A stretch of 64,000 bases of DNA from Pararhizobium sp. IMCC3301. Lineage in GTDB: Bacteria; Pseudomonadota; Alphaproteobacteria; Rhizobiales; GCA-2746425. The stretch is from positions 3,377,001 through 3,441,000 of the forward strand of contig NZ_CP132336.1 of assembly GCF_030758315.1 (NCBI RefSeq). The letters run 5' to 3'. A program made the translations under genes and the position numbers. Below are positions 17,012-25,916 of this stretch, in pieces (the first letter of the stretch is position 1; the number at the start of each line of letters is the position of its first letter). Under the pieces are notes generated by a model. It had not been told where the DNA came from and did no database searches. It worked only from the letters and a program-made list of their open reading frames with translations.

Positions 17012-17102
17012 AGAGAAAATCTACGCGTTCTTGCGCGGCCTCGCAAGGCATGCAATGTTCCTTCTTTGTTCTTATGTGAAACTCCAATGACTCGGCGCAT
17101 GA

Positions 17103-17435
17103 ATGCCTCCCTCTTATCGACGTGAACATAGCCATCCTGGCAAGAAGGAGCATCGCTTGTGTGATGCTGCCAAGGCGGGGCAGTTGATACTGGTAAAATG
17201 CAATTTATGCCGACGGGCCATCTATTTTTTAGCGTCTGATCTGGTCAATGTACTAAACCCGGACAACACCGCCCGCAACGTCCCGTTTCCGTGCTCGAAA
17301 TGCGGTAAAACAGATTATATCAATGTGACGTTGCGATTTCCTGCAATGGGCGATTATGGACATTTGAAGCTTCGCCGACCCGATGAAGTCAAACATATCC
17401 AGACATGGCGCACCGTGACACTTGGTGATCCATGA
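17103..17435 (+). CDS. Zinc-ribbon-like protein of unknown function
   Basis: This encodes 110 residues. Two CxxC pairs, C-N-L-C and C-S-K-C, about 32 residues apart, indicate a zinc ribbon, followed by strands and G-D-Y-G-H-L-K-L. I associate this pattern with a small family seen in rhizobia, from memory only. No function is assigned. It starts divergently 91 bases from the SRAP gene. Confidence 0.65.
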   Translation: MPPSYRREHSHPGKKEHRLCDAAKAGQLILVKCNLCRRAIYFLASDLVNVLNPDNTARNVPFPCSKCGKTDYINVTLRFPAMGDYGHLKLRRPDEVKHIQTWRTVTLGDP

Positions 17436-17796
17436 CCCATGCTTAATGCGCCTCACGACACAACTTCTCCTAGCACGAAAGAAAATACCGCAGCATCCTG
17501 CGAGATAATCAGAATTGCCTGATCACTTTCGGCCCCCCTTAACGGACTTTCACGACGCGATCTAACACCGCGCCGCAGTGTCACCAAAGCGGACACGCGA
17601 AAGACGCGTCACGCCCCTAACAAGCCCGCCACTCTCCGCCCGTACTGGCGCCTGATCTGCCCCATCCGGGGTCGAAACAGCATCACGCCATCCAACCACC
17701 ACGGAACGAACAACCAAAAGCAGCGCATAGCACGTGAAACATCTTTGAAAGCACGCCCCAGAATGCTAATCTTTTCAAAAGATTACGAGGTATTAA
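17436..17796. other. 361-base leader region upstream of the Gabija-type genes
   Basis: No gene is seen. The sequence is C-rich with several short GCG-containing repeats, and ends with a perfect palindrome just ahead of the ribosome site (listed separately). It presumably holds the promoter of the nuclease-helicase operon. Confidence 0.4.
17768..17784. promoter_or_regulatory. Perfect palindrome overlapping the start region of the OLD nuclease gene
   Basis: AATCTTTT-C-AAAAGATT is an inverted repeat with 8-bp arms and a one-base centre, ending directly before the ACGAGG ribosome site. A repressor bound here would block transcription or, as RNA, mask the start. Confidence 0.5.
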
Positions 17797-19896
17797 ATGC
17801 GCTTAAACAGTATTTCCGTCAGGAACTTTCGTCGCCTAAAGGATGTATCGATTGATTTTGGGGATCGGGAAACTGTCTTTGTCGGTCCGAACAACAGCGG
17901 GAAAACATCAGCAACTGCTATTATGCGGAGTTTTCTCGGAAACCGGGACTTCAAAATCCATGACTTCTCCGTGTATTGTGTCTCTGGAATTGATGCTTTC
18001 GATCCAGAACAGGATTCCAATCTCCCTAGTATTGAGCTTGATCTCTGGTTCCATGTCGATCCGGAGTCTATCGCATTCGGACGCGTTTTTGCCCTCGCAA
18101 CAGACCTTTCAGCTAATTTTTCTGAAATTGGTGTGCAGTGTTCATTTTCGGTAGATGACTCCGCAGAACTCTGGAAGCAATTCGATAACACCTTTCCAAA
18201 AATGGACGATGGCAACCGTAAGCGGGCATTGAGCCACTTCCTTGAGCTAGAGGGAAATCTGAAGAAACACTTCAGTGTGAAGATTGCATCATTGGAGCGC
18301 GACGGTGAAAACGTTTCTGCGACACCTGTCGATTCCAAAGAAGGGAAAAAGATTCTAAGCTCGTTGCTCCGCGTGGACTGTGTTGACGCGCAGAGAAACA
18401 TCGATGATGAAAACGCCACTAGAAGCAATAAGTTGTCTGAGGCATTTGCGACTTATTACCGGCGAAACCTCGAACAAGCGGAGTTAGCCGAAGAAGCGGT
18501 CGCGGTGATCGAGGCGAACAATGAAAGGCTGACACTGCACTACGGTGAGCGATTCGAGCCCTTGATGGCGATGATTGGAGGTCTTGGGCTACCTTCCGAT
18601 AATGATCGCGCCATGAAAGTTGTCTCGACGCTCAGTTCGGAATCGGCGCTACGGGGGAGCACCGAACTCTTCTACGTTGACGCAAGCACATGTCATGAGC
18701 TTCCCGAAGCATACAATGGGCTAGGTTTTAAGAATCTCGTGTTCATGGCTATTCAGATCGATCATTTCTACCGACAGTGGCTAGCGACCGAAGACAATCG
18801 GCCATTGTGTCAGATAATTTTTGTTGAGGAGCCCGAGGTTCACTTGCATGCGCAGGTCCAACAGACGTTCATTCGCCAGATGTGGGAAGTTTTGGCAGCT
18901 GGTGCCCCCGAGGAGGAATCCAAGCCCCAACTTACGATTACAACACATTCGTCTCATATCCTTGATGCCGTTGATTTTTCGAAGATAAGGTATTTCCGGC
19001 GAAAACCGTTGGACAATGGCGAAGATGGTCACACCTTTCACGGAACCACCGTGCATAGTTTAGGGCAATTCCAACCCGATCCAATTGACGTCGATGGGCA
19101 AGTCGTTGAACCTTTGGCGGCTCTATCATTTCTGAAGAAGTATTTAAGGCTCACGCACTGCGATCTGTTCTTTGCCGATGCGGTAGTGCTCGTTGAAGGT
19201 TCTGTTGAAAAATTACTTTTGCCAAGAATGATTGATCTGGCGGCGAGTTCCCTCAACACGAAATACCTCACCGTTCTGGAGGTCGGTGGTGCATACGGAA
19301 TGCGCTTCGCCGGGCTTCTGGAATTTTTGGAAATCCCTTATTTGGTTATCACGGATATCGACTCGGTAGACCCGCAAGATAACAGAAAGAATTGCATTGC
19401 AACAACTGACGGCGCTGTGTCTTCGAACGCAACGCTGAGATATTTCTTCGATGAAGCTGGAGTGCGTGAGCTTTCTGCGAAAGGTTTTGATGATTGCCAG
19501 CAGGCCAATGGAATGCGTTTCATAGCCTATCAAAAACCCATGACCCTGAACTGGAATAGCGAAGACCATATTTTCCACGGGCGGACGCTAGAAGAAGCTT
19601 TTGTTTATGAGAATCTTAATCACTTCAATCCGCGAGGGTTGAGCATAGGCATTGATCTGCCTGAGGGCTCCGAGGAATTGCACAGAGCTGTGTGGGAAAG
19701 AGTTAAGAGCTCCACATTCAAAAAAACAGAATTTGCCATGGATGTGCTGGCCTATGAGCCGCCAGCCCCACAGGAGGAAGGTGAAGCTGCCCCTAATAGT
19801 GCTGAGATTGCATCATGGATTGTGCCTCACTACATTGCTGAGGGTTTGCGTTGGCTTGATGAGTGTATTTCTCAAAGCCAAGGTGCCGACGAATGA
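17797..19896 (+). CDS. OLD-family ATP-dependent nuclease, Gabija GajA-like
   Basis: This encodes 699 residues. An ABC/SMC-type ATPase head carries Walker A G30-P-N-N-S-G-K-T37, a split domain, Walker B I-I-F-V-E-E-P-E (about 341-348) with the H-L-H-A-Q signature, and an H-loop T-T-H-S-S-H. A C-terminal Toprim domain shows L-V-E-G-S-V-E-K (about 465) and I-T-D-I-D-S-V-D (about 518-525), the metal-binding acids. This order is that of class 2 OLD nucleases paired with a UvrD-like helicase, as in Gabija. It is longer than the typical GajA (under 600 residues), with extra sequence between ATPase and Toprim and at the C-terminus. GAGG precedes ATG 17797 at 7 bases. It overlaps the helicase gene by 4 bases. 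Confidence 0.88.
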   Translation: MRLNSISVRNFRRLKDVSIDFGDRETVFVGPNNSGKTSATAIMRSFLGNRDFKIHDFSVYCVSGIDAFDPEQDSNLPSIELDLWFHVDPESIAFGRVFALATDLSANFSEIGVQCSFSVDDSAELWKQFDNTFPKMDDGNRKRALSHFLELEGNLKKHFSVKIASLERDGENVSATPVDSKEGKKILSSLLRVDCVDAQRNIDDENATRSNKLSEAFATYYRRNLEQAELAEEAVAVIEANNERLTLHYGERFEPLMAMIGGLGLPSDNDRAMKVVSTLSSESALRGSTELFYVDASTCHELPEAYNGLGFKNLVFMAIQIDHFYRQWLATEDNRPLCQIIFVEEPEVHLHAQVQQTFIRQMWEVLAAGAPEEESKPQLTITTHSSHILDAVDFSKIRYFRRKPLDNGEDGHTFHGTTVHSLGQFQPDPIDVDGQVVEPLAALSFLKKYLRLTHCDLFFADAVVLVEGSVEKLLLPRMIDLAASSLNTKYLTVLEVGGAYGMRFAGLLEFLEIPYLVITDIDSVDPQDNRKNCIATTDGAVSSNATLRYFFDEAGVRELSAKGFDDCQQANGMRFIAYQKPMTLNWNSEDHIFHGRTLEEAFVYENLNHFNPRGLSIGIDLPEGSEELHRAVWERVKSSTFKKTEFAMDVLAYEPPAPQEEGEAAPNSAEIASWIVPHYIAEGLRWLDECISQSQGADE

Positions 19897-21734
19897 AGAA
19901 GGTTCTCAAACCAACAGAGGCCGACAAAAAGATTGCCGGGTGCATTGATAACGAAACGTCCTTCTCTGTCGTTGCCGGTGCCGGTTCGGGAAAAACAACC
20001 TCTCTGGTGGAAGCCCTTAAGAAAATCAAGGCAAAGCGGGCCAAAGAAATGCGCAAGAATGGGCAGCGCATTGTCTGTATCATCTACACCAATCGCGCAG
20101 TCGATGTGATTTCCAAGCGACTTGGCTTTGATGAACTGTTTCACGTTTCAACTCTACACGGTTTCCTTTGGGATGAGATAGCTAGATTCCAGGATGCCAT
20201 TCGTGAGGCGCTGCGCGAGTTCGTAATACCTCAGCACATGGAAAATGCCCGAAGTAATGATAAAGGTGGTCAATCCCAGACGGCAAAAAAGGCCCGCTTA
20301 AAATTAGCTAGACTGGAACAGGAGCTGGAAGCTCTTGGTGAAAGCCCCCCGGTTAAATACGAAGAAACTGTCATCAGCGATTATTCGAAATGTATCTTGA
20401 ACCATGACGATGTGATCGACGTGGCTGCTTATCTAATTTCAAATAGGCCGATCCTGCAAAAAGGGCTTGGCTTCAAGTACCCCTATATTTTCGTAGACGA
20501 GGCGCAAGATACGTTTCCACATGTTGTCGAGGCATTGAACGCTGTGTGTGCCAAAGCGGGGTTGCCGATTGTAGGATATTTTGGTGATCCGATGCAGCAA
20601 ATTTACGATAAGCGCGTGGAAAACTTCGCGGGACCGCAGGGTTCCATCGAGATATCGAAGGAAGAGAATTTTCGCTGCTCCACTTCCGTCATTGATCTTC
20701 TCAACAGGTTTAGAGTGGATCTAAAGCAGGTGCCGGGTGATGAGAACGCACGAATTGAAGGCAGTGTTTTTATCACTGTTGCACAGGCTCCAGACCCTGA
20801 AGGACCGAGAAAGACCTATACGGCAGAGCAGTTGGATGAAGTTGCTGCGAAGTTTTCCGAAGCATTGGCAGCGTGGGAATGGAAAGATGTCTCCCCTGTC
20901 AAACAACTGTTCTTGGCACGGCGAATGATAGCCCGACGTCTGGGGTTTGTGACGTTGCACAAACTGTTCACCGGCGATTTTTCGTCTTCGCGGTCACAGT
21001 CAGATTATGAGGAAGGTTCGCACTACTTGCTTAAGCCGTTTATTGATGGATTATTTGATCTCGTTCAAGCCTCTAGAAGCAATAATGTCAAAAAGACAAT
21101 CGAGACGCTCCGAAGGGTTAGTCCAGCCTTCGATGATGATGGTCAGAACAAGGCCAAATCTCTCAAAGAGATGTTAGACCGGGCTTCGCAGCACGGAAGT
21201 GAACTTGATGAGCTTTGGGAAAACGGCTCCATGAGGGATATCCTCAAGTACTGCGAAGCTCATGGCCTTTATCCACTATCGGAGCGCCTTGTCTATCAGT
21301 TGAACCGCGAACAACGGGGAGAGTTTGATCGCGATAGCGACGAACATCAGCGCGACAAGGGAGACTGGTTGGCGGATGAGTTCTTCATTCTCAAAGCTGC
21401 CGAGCTGGAGAATTATATCGAATTCCTTGATGAGAACTCGCCTTTCAGCACCCAACATGGTTCGAAGGGCGAAGAGTATAAAAATGTGCTGGTTATGATC
21501 GATGACATCGAAGCTGCATGGAATGCCTACAGTTTCTCTAAAGTTCTGACGCCCGGGGTCGCCGGTAATCCGACAGATCGACAAATGGATTTTACCCGGA
21601 AATTGGCTTATGTCTGCTTCTCAAGAGCGGAAGAGAATCTGAGAATTTTACTGTTTTCAAAAGATGCACGGGCTGCCGGTCACGAGTTGATTGATCAAGG
21701 ACTTTTTGATGAAGGCCAGGTTTCCTATCTCTAA
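19893..21734 (+). CDS. UvrD/PcrA-type helicase, Gabija GajB-like
   Basis: This encodes 613 residues, with the start at ATG 19893 in an ATGA overlap with the nuclease stop. Superfamily 1A helicase motifs are present: G-A-G-S-G-K-T-T (about 29-36), V-D-E-A-Q-D (about 202-207), H-G-S-K-G-E-E-Y (about 523-530) and V-C-F-S-R-A-E-E-N-L (about 574-583). The central part is charged and helical. GajB proteins sense DNA ends or termini and activate the partner nuclease (established for Gabija). Here it is about 120 residues longer than the standard GajB, so the pair may be a divergent branch. The anti-phage role is inference from the gene pair. Confidence 0.88.
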   Translation: MKKVLKPTEADKKIAGCIDNETSFSVVAGAGSGKTTSLVEALKKIKAKRAKEMRKNGQRIVCIIYTNRAVDVISKRLGFDELFHVSTLHGFLWDEIARFQDAIREALREFVIPQHMENARSNDKGGQSQTAKKARLKLARLEQELEALGESPPVKYEETVISDYSKCILNHDDVIDVAAYLISNRPILQKGLGFKYPYIFVDEAQDTFPHVVEALNAVCAKAGLPIVGYFGDPMQQIYDKRVENFAGPQGSIEISKEENFRCSTSVIDLLNRFRVDLKQVPGDENARIEGSVFITVAQAPDPEGPRKTYTAEQLDEVAAKFSEALAAWEWKDVSPVKQLFLARRMIARRLGFVTLHKLFTGDFSSSRSQSDYEEGSHYLLKPFIDGLFDLVQASRSNNVKKTIETLRRVSPAFDDDGQNKAKSLKEMLDRASQHGSELDELWENGSMRDILKYCEAHGLYPLSERLVYQLNREQRGEFDRDSDEHQRDKGDWLADEFFILKAAELENYIEFLDENSPFSTQHGSKGEEYKNVLVMIDDIEAAWNAYSFSKVLTPGVAGNPTDRQMDFTRKLAYVCFSRAEENLRILLFSKDARAAGHELIDQGLFDEGQVSYL

Positions 21735-21777
21735 ATTTCTCTGTTAGGCTCGTGCCTTCGGGCCGCGCTGCCGTGAA

Positions 21778-21803
21778 CCGAGCCCGCTGAAACGCGGTCT
21801 CGG
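21778..21803. terminator. Hairpin after the helicase gene
   Basis: CCGAGCCCGC / GCGGTCTCGG pair over 10 bp with one mismatch around a TGAAAC loop, 44 bases past the stop. The following sequence (TCATTTGG) is not a real T-tract, so termination is only possible. A second hairpin, GGGGCC-TCGC-GGCCCC, lies near 21,875-21,895. Confidence 0.35.
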
Positions 21804-21900
21804 TCATTTGGCATCCATCCCTTGCGCAGTTTCGGCCAATCCCGATGAGCTGACACCTTCCCCTTTTTTGTTGGGGGCCTCGCGGCCCCAGAGTAAGCCC

Positions 21901-22677
21901 TTATTGGTCGTTTGACTGAATGGTAGTCTCGTCCCCTGCACCTTTCCGCAGGTTCATTGTCATTGGCAACCCAGAAGTATCCGTAATGTCTATGCATTCA
22001 TAGTCTTCGGGGCTCGAATGAAAAATTGCGCCAAGTTCTCGCGTTACCTCCTCAGGCTCAAATGATTGAAGCCTCGGGTGCAGGTGATCTTGAGGCAAAC
22101 TGATCTGCTTCCCAATTGGCAAGCCTGGGTCAAATTCAACATTCTGTCCGACCACGACGCACTGTTCGGCACGCCCAAGCGGCATGTGTATGATGGTTCT
22201 GGCAGGCTCGTTTGCCTTCCAGTACTCACCGTCGACCTCCGGTTTCGGCAGTGCGATCAGCTGTATCAACACGCAGCTCCCTGCAGGAGCAGACTCGAAA
22301 AATGCCTGGAACTTTTTCCGTCTATTCTTTGGAGCAGCTTGTGCATTTAACAAATAGTTGGTGGGGAAGAGCAGTCTGGCTAGTACGTGCGCGTCTCCCT
22401 CTGTCGCCTGCTTCCTCTTCCACCGAAGGACATTGGGTTGCGTCGTGCCCACTCGAACCGCATCTTGGCCCATCCGGTACTCAGCTGTGAGACCAAACTG
22501 GCAAACGAAGTCCGAGGACGGGTTACCTTTGATCGCGGCATGTACGGAGAGCTTTATCGCTCCACCGACGCCCTTTGAAGTCATATATACTTGGCCCGCG
22601 TGGTCCCAAATGACCCAAACAGATGAAAGCCTCTCGGTTTCGGATCCGATCCAGAACCGAAACTTTCCTATCTCCAT
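21901..22677 (-). CDS. Orphan protein of unknown function next to the Gabija-type pair
   Basis: This encodes 258 residues from ATG 22677 (GAGGGAT 8 bases upstream); the frame can be extended by two codons with a TTG start, which is less likely. No membrane segment or signal peptide is seen. The N-terminus is beta-rich with several Trp residues, and there is a V-H-A-A segment near residue 50. I do not recognise the family. It converges on the helicase gene and ends against IS debris, so it is probably accessory cargo. Confidence 0.6.
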   Translation of the reverse strand: MEIGKFRFWIGSETERLSSVWVIWDHAGQVYMTSKGVGGAIKLSVHAAIKGNPSSDFVCQFGLTAEYRMGQDAVRVGTTQPNVLRWKRKQATEGDAHVLARLLFPTNYLLNAQAAPKNRRKKFQAFFESAPAGSCVLIQLIALPKPEVDGEYWKANEPARTIIHMPLGRAEQCVVVGQNVEFDPGLPIGKQISLPQDHLHPRLQSFEPEEVTRELGAIFHSSPEDYECIDITDTSGLPMTMNLRKGAGDETTIQSNDQ

Positions 22678-22683
22678 TACCAA

Positions 22684-23139
22684 TCCCTCGTTGAGCTGCT
22701 AGCATGTCATTTCGCGTCTCAGAGTCAGCAGACAAAATGCAATTGTACAACAGCCCAAACCTGACACTGTGAATTACAAAACATACCAGAGGCCGCTTTG
22801 TCCACACAGCAGGCCTCGGCGCTTGACGCAGCGAAGGTCTGCTTCCCGCCCAACTTCGCCGTTTGTTGCATTGCAATAGGTCTCGTAAGGGAATTTCCCT
22901 TCGTGCGAAAGACACTTGAATTTAGAAAAACCCCATTCCCTATTGGCTTCGCACAATGGATTTTCAAGAGAACATTGGAACTCTGTGAAGCAAATTTGCG
23001 ACGGGTCATGACCGCTACGAAAGTGGAAATGAGCCGAGAAAGAAGAAATAACGCAGAGCGCAAGATGTGTGTTGTCAGACAACACCACTTGGCAAGGTAG
23101 ACGCTGCGCTCTCCCGTTGCATCCCTCTGGCCCATTGAG
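22684..23139. other. 456-base stretch with no supported gene
   Basis: Several overlapping frames exist on both strands but none shows a start site with a ribosome site or a known domain. The stretch leads into the IS remnants that begin near 23,140. Confidence 0.4.
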
Positions 23140-23257
23140 TGAAGGGCGCGATCAACACCCATTCCTCGTCCGTACAATCGCTTGCAAAGCGCAGGTGTCT
23201 GCGGTCATATTGTTTCCGGGTGATTTCGGCCCAGGTGACCTGCCACTGATTTTTCAT
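23140..23257 (-). pseudogene. 5' remnant of an IS5-type transposase
   Basis: From ATG 23257 the frame reads an N-terminus with Y-D-R-R-x-L-R-F-A-S-D-C-T-D-E-E-W-V-L-I-A-P-F, the hallmark start of IS5-type transposases. It then runs into unrelated sequence. No catalytic domain remains. Confidence 0.75.
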
Positions 23258-23280
23258 CCAACCCGATTTAGAGCCATGGA

Positions 23281-23410
23281 TTATCTTACGCCAGTTGGCG
23301 CGGTTGGTTCAAGCTTGGCGATTGCCTCTCCTGAATTAAGTTTGTCGGCATATGCTGCCGGTGTCTCATAGCCCAACGCCGAGTGTGGGCGTTGGTAATT
23401 GTAGTCTCTG
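23281..23410 (-). pseudogene. 3' remnant of an IS3-type OrfB
   Basis: The minus frame encodes R-D-Y-N-Y-Q-R-P-H-S-A-L-G-Y-E-T-P-A-A-Y-A and ends at TAA 23283-23281. This is the C-terminal tail of an IS3-type integrase. The upstream part is replaced by IS630 sequence, so one element inserted into or deleted the other. Confidence 0.75.
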
Positions 23411-24048
23411 TCGGCTGCTGAGGGCACAAAAGGCGCGCGGCTTCATGACTGGGCCTATCTCGAACTGGCTGACCTTGACGCTGACGAGTATGATGAACGC
23501 CGGTCTGGCTTGTAGGCACGAGGTCTTTTGATCCGCAGAAACATCGCCGATGGGGAGACGTAAAGCCCAACAATATCATGCAGTTTTTCGACAAACCGCG
23601 GATCGTTGGACAGTTTGAACTGGCGAAACCGGTGTGGAGCAAGACCGTGGGCCTTCCAGATCGTCTGCACCGTCGAGGCTGCAATACCTGCCACCCTGGC
23701 CATCGCCCGCACCGTCCAGTGCGTTGCTTCATGCGGCGGCGGCTTGAGCGTCAGCGCGATGATCTCCTCGACACGATGAGGTGCGATCGGCGGTGTACCC
23801 GGCGGGCGTGTCTTGTCATGCAAAAGGCCGTCAACACCTTCCTGCATGAACCGCTCCTGCCAACGCCACACACAGGTCCTGGACTTCCCCGTCACCGCCA
23901 TAATAGCGTTGGTGCCAAGACCATCTGCACACGCCTCAATGATCCTGGCGCGCCAAACGTGTTTCTGTGGTGATCTCGGATCGGCAATGATCCGCTCAAG
24001 CCGCTTGCGGCCGGCGGCAGAAACCGTGAATGATATTCCTGCAAGCAT
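23411..24048 (-). pseudogene. IS630-family transposase, truncated and frameshifted
   Basis: From ATG 24048 the frame gives a clean N-terminal helix-turn-helix region (R-K-R-L-E-R-I-I-A-D-P-R-S-P-Q-K-H, T-G-K-S-R-T-C-V-W-R-W-Q-E-R-F) through G-L-Y-V-S-P-S-A. After this the expected V-D-E-K-S-Q-I catalytic strand is degenerate, and later family-like residues (A-F-C-A-L-S-S) appear in another frame. The DDE domain is essentially lost, so the element cannot be active. Confidence 0.8.
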
Positions 24049-24116
24049 CCACAATACTCGCACAAAAACAGGCGAACCGGAATCCCCTTCAAGACTCTTT
24101 TGTCTCGGGCAATCCA

Positions 24117-24172
24117 CTAGAGTCTGAGAAAACTCTAGAAATTCCATTCCAATCATGTACCCTCCCATGATT
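24117..24172. promoter_or_regulatory. Two tandem inverted repeats upstream of the AT-rich ATPase module
   Basis: CTAGAGT (24117-24123) pairs with ACTCTAG (24132-24138), and AATCATG (24151-24157) pairs with CATGATT (24166-24172). Both have perfect 7-bp arms and an 8-base spacer, and they lie 48-104 bases before the ATG of the first ATPase. They could be operators or short hairpins in the leader. Confidence 0.5.
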
Positions 24173-24220
24173 AAGAATTGAAAATTTCTGTTCACACTTT
24201 TCCTGAGACTGGGGATCCGC

Positions 24221-25372
24221 ATGTTAAAAACAACCGCTTCCGAAAAATGGGGGTTACTGGAAAAACCGAATTTTGGTCACATAAATTTTTCGGATACAAA
24301 ACATCTCAGTGATCTATTATTCGATCAAGCTGATCTAGAGCGAATTAGGAGCCAAATTAGAACAGCACACAAACTCAAAAAACAGTCAATCACCTGCCTG
24401 ACAGGTCCCTCGGGGAGCGGAAAATCGACGCTCTCAAATACCCTCGCTCTGTTTAACGACGATTTTCATGTGATAGACTTCCTTGATATATCTGATAAAT
24501 ACAAAAATGATCACGACTCTGCAAATTTTATTTGGAAAGTGTGCAGTTTATTTTCCGAGTATATCGAAAATAACGGATGTGGTGACACAACTAATTACTT
24601 ATCAAACGTATTGGCCAGCAAATCACGCATCAAGACAATATCAGACGAAACTCAGTTCATCAATTATCTCATCGAAGAATTTTCATCGATCTGCGGCATT
24701 AAGAATAATTTCGAAATTATTCATGGAACTTATATAATAGATAATTTAGATAAATTAGACGTGTTCCAATTTAAGCATGTGTTAAATTTGTTCGGTTCTC
24801 TGGGGCATAATCTAACGAATTGGAATTTCTGTATCATTGTGTCACCCGAACTACGATTGGCAATGCGGCAGTCGGAATATAGAGGTGAATTAACGGACAT
24901 TGTAGCGATAGACGGCGATAGAAGTTTGAAGATATCAACAGATTCAGTTATATCAAAACGTTTTCAGACTAAATCTATAGAACATTATCTCGGACCAAGA
25001 TTAATGGAGCAAAGTTCTTATCGTATTATAGAATCTTTTAGTAATAAAAATAAAGCTCTTTTTTATATTGATAAAGTATATGATTATGCTATTAATAGTA
25101 CATATTCTGGAACAATTCCGTATGATTTAGTTTTTGGTATAGTTTCAAATAATGATAATAAAGAATTAAATATGTATAACGATACAGTGGGTCTGGAGTC
25201 CGAATTTAATTTTCGAGCACTGGAAGACGAAATTAAAAAAGCAGGCATCGATTCAAAGGGCGCAAAAGAAATGTTGCGTCTTCTGAAGGAATCGCAAGTA
25301 TTTAATAATTATATTAAAACTTGTGAGTCTATGGAAGATGGACTGATTTCCGCCAGTTTTGATTTTAGATAG
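24221..25372 (+). CDS. P-loop ATPase A of AT-rich three-gene module
   Basis: This encodes 383 residues. Walker A is G62-P-S-G-S-G-K-S-T70 after a hydrophobic strand, and Walker B is Y171-I-I-D-N-L-D177, with the D-N-L-D form seen in STAND/KAP-like AAA+ ATPases. The N-terminal 60 residues and the C-terminal 150 residues are not recognised; no membrane segment is seen. GGGGA lies about 6 bases before the ATG. The DNA is clearly AT-rich, with ATA and TTA codons unlike the flanking genes, a sign of transfer. Operon with a two-TM protein and a second, similar ATPase. Function unknown; defence is a reasonable guess from its place beside a Gabija-type pair. Confidence 0.8.
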   Translation: MLKTTASEKWGLLEKPNFGHINFSDTKHLSDLLFDQADLERIRSQIRTAHKLKKQSITCLTGPSGSGKSTLSNTLALFNDDFHVIDFLDISDKYKNDHDSANFIWKVCSLFSEYIENNGCGDTTNYLSNVLASKSRIKTISDETQFINYLIEEFSSICGIKNNFEIIHGTYIIDNLDKLDVFQFKHVLNLFGSLGHNLTNWNFCIIVSPELRLAMRQSEYRGELTDIVAIDGDRSLKISTDSVISKRFQTKSIEHYLGPRLMEQSSYRIIESFSNKNKALFYIDKVYDYAINSTYSGTIPYDLVFGIVSNNDNKELNMYNDTVGLESEFNFRALEDEIKKAGIDSKGAKEMLRLLKESQVFNNYIKTCESMEDGLISASFDFR

Positions 25373-25412
25373 AAATTATTGAGAGTAGCGCAATCTGGGA
25401 GGTTGGGAGCAG

Positions 25413-25916
25413 ATGGCATCTGGCTCGAGACGTTTTGACAAATTGTCTGGTGAACTTACAAAAAAAATCGATGAATATGATGAAAAATTAGGAGGGGCGG
25501 ATCCCCGGGAGTATGTAAAATATTGCGTCGCTTTCTGCGTTTTGCACCAACGAGATGAAGAGGTGGTGAGCTCGAAGACACATAAGGAAGCGCTAGATTT
25601 GGTAAGAGCGACTGCCTTGCGGAGATACAGAAATGCGAATAGATACGAATCTGAAACAAACGGGTTACTGAGACAACTCTCCAGTATTTTTATTTCAGTT
25701 TGTCTTTTTATCTTAGGTTACATGATAAAGGACAAATTATCAGCTACATCTGAACAATCGCAAAACGTTATTATCGTAGTTGGCGTTATATTCTTAGGAA
25801 TCATGATTGGCTTCCTTATTCGACATTTGTATTATCCAATGAGGAAGAGGGTCAGCGGTTATTTTTTGATTGTCAGCGACATACTTTTGAAGCGGGGGGG
25901 AGGGAAAAATGTCTAA
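25413..25916 (+). CDS. Two-TM membrane protein between the two ATPases
   Basis: This encodes 167 residues. The N-terminal 85 residues are charged and helical (cytoplasmic), then TM1 at about 91-106, a short loop, and TM2 at about 118-138, followed by a basic tail. Such a layout fits a membrane effector or anchor. GGAGG lies about 10 bases before the ATG. It overlaps ATPase B by 8 bases, so the two are coupled. No family is recognised; SLATT-like two-TM effectors are a possible comparison, not a claim. Confidence 0.75.
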   Translation: MASGSRRFDKLSGELTKKIDEYDEKLGGADPREYVKYCVAFCVLHQRDEEVVSSKTHKEALDLVRATALRRYRNANRYESETNGLLRQLSSIFISVCLFILGYMIKDKLSATSEQSQNVIIVVGVIFLGIMIGFLIRHLYYPMRKRVSGYFLIVSDILLKRGGGKNV

